A stretch of 5,127 nt of DNA from Bacteroidales bacterium (GTDB lineage Bacteria > Bacteroidota > Bacteroidia > Bacteroidales > SMBSF39). Position 1 is the first letter of the stretch. Every line of letters starts with the position of its first letter. Below the pieces are notes generated by a model. It made no database searches and had not been told where the DNA came from. It saw nothing but the letters and a program-made list of their open reading frames with translations. The position numbers were made by a program, and so were the translations under genes. Positions 4,971 through 5,127 of this stretch are shown piece after piece. The stretch lies in contig JAIOSH010000585.1 of the NCBI GenBank assembly GCA_021107685.1, positions 1 through 5,127 of the forward strand. Direction: 5' to 3'.

Positions 4971-5127
4971 CTATATCATTGCTGTCTTCAAAATTTCATC
5001 ACTTATAAATTCCGCTGCATGTCCGTCGCCAAATAATAAAGGGTAGCTGATAGAATGAGCAGCTTTAAAATATTCATAAGCTCCTAAAATTTTATCAATA
5101 TCTGCATTTGCAATTATTGCAGCATTA
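4971..5127 (-). CDS. C-terminal end of a UDP-GlcNAc 2-epimerase-like protein (partial)
   Basis: Reading the minus strand, 51 codons run from the window edge to a TAG at 4973-4971. The piece ends with an AAHSISYPLLFGDGHAAEFI stretch. In non-hydrolysing UDP-N-acetylglucosamine 2-epimerases (WecB type) the C-terminus has a similar AHNPYGDGxA segment followed by a short helix, and the length from that motif to the stop is about right. Such enzymes convert UDP-GlcNAc to UDP-ManNAc for surface polysaccharide. The call rests on one motif, so another GT-B-fold epimerase or glycosyltransferase is possible. The gene is convergent with tRNA-Cys and shares its terminator hairpin. Its 5' part lies outside the window. 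Confidence 0.6.
   Translation of the reverse strand, partial: NAAIIANADIDKILGAYEYFKAAHSISYPLLFGDGHAAEFISDEILKTAMI

Overview
The window looks like chromosomal DNA from a member of the Bacteroidota. It is AT-rich, most starts have no clear Shine-Dalgarno sequence, and there is a near-perfect Bacteroidota-type promoter (TTG-N19-TATCTTTG at 4006-4035). The glutamyl-tRNA synthetase carries a GFPVFPLQW-type segment after its KLSKR motif, which I associate with this phylum. The tRNA-Cys does not encode its CCA end. No genus can be named from the sequence alone.

Layout. Positions 1-293 hold no gene I can support, only a small hairpin and a promoter-like -7 box. Next comes a two-gene unit on the + strand: an EnvC-like secreted murein-hydrolase activator (294-1550) with a degenerate LytM/M23 domain, then gltX (1575-3104) 24 bases later. 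The 337-base gap after gltX is largely filled by a 250-base nested palindromic element (3134-3383). It has perfect 21-bp ends, four or five internal stems and possible 7-bp flanking direct repeats. A second unit follows: folB (3442-3813), overlapped by a small cysteine-rich CWC-family protein (3800-3991). A strong promoter then leads into a compact module. It has a possible 11-codon leader peptide, a PIN-domain VapC-like protein (4117-4572) and a 55-residue very basic protein (4569-4736), each start overlapping the previous stop as ATGA. A perfect 13-bp inverted repeat brackets the PIN/basic-protein pair. A tRNA-Cys (4817-4887) and a probable bidirectional terminator come next. The window ends in the 3' end of a minus-strand gene that resembles UDP-N-acetylglucosamine 2-epimerase.

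How the parts relate. EnvC (cell division and peptidoglycan turnover), GltX (translation), FolB (folate synthesis), tRNA-Cys and the epimerase-like gene (surface sugars) are ordinary housekeeping or envelope genes. The accessory content lies between them: the palindromic element between gltX and folB, and the PIN-domain toxin-antitoxin-like cassette between the CWC gene and the tRNA. These two are the parts most worth a second look. I see no CRISPR array, complete insertion sequence or large undescribed multi-gene system.
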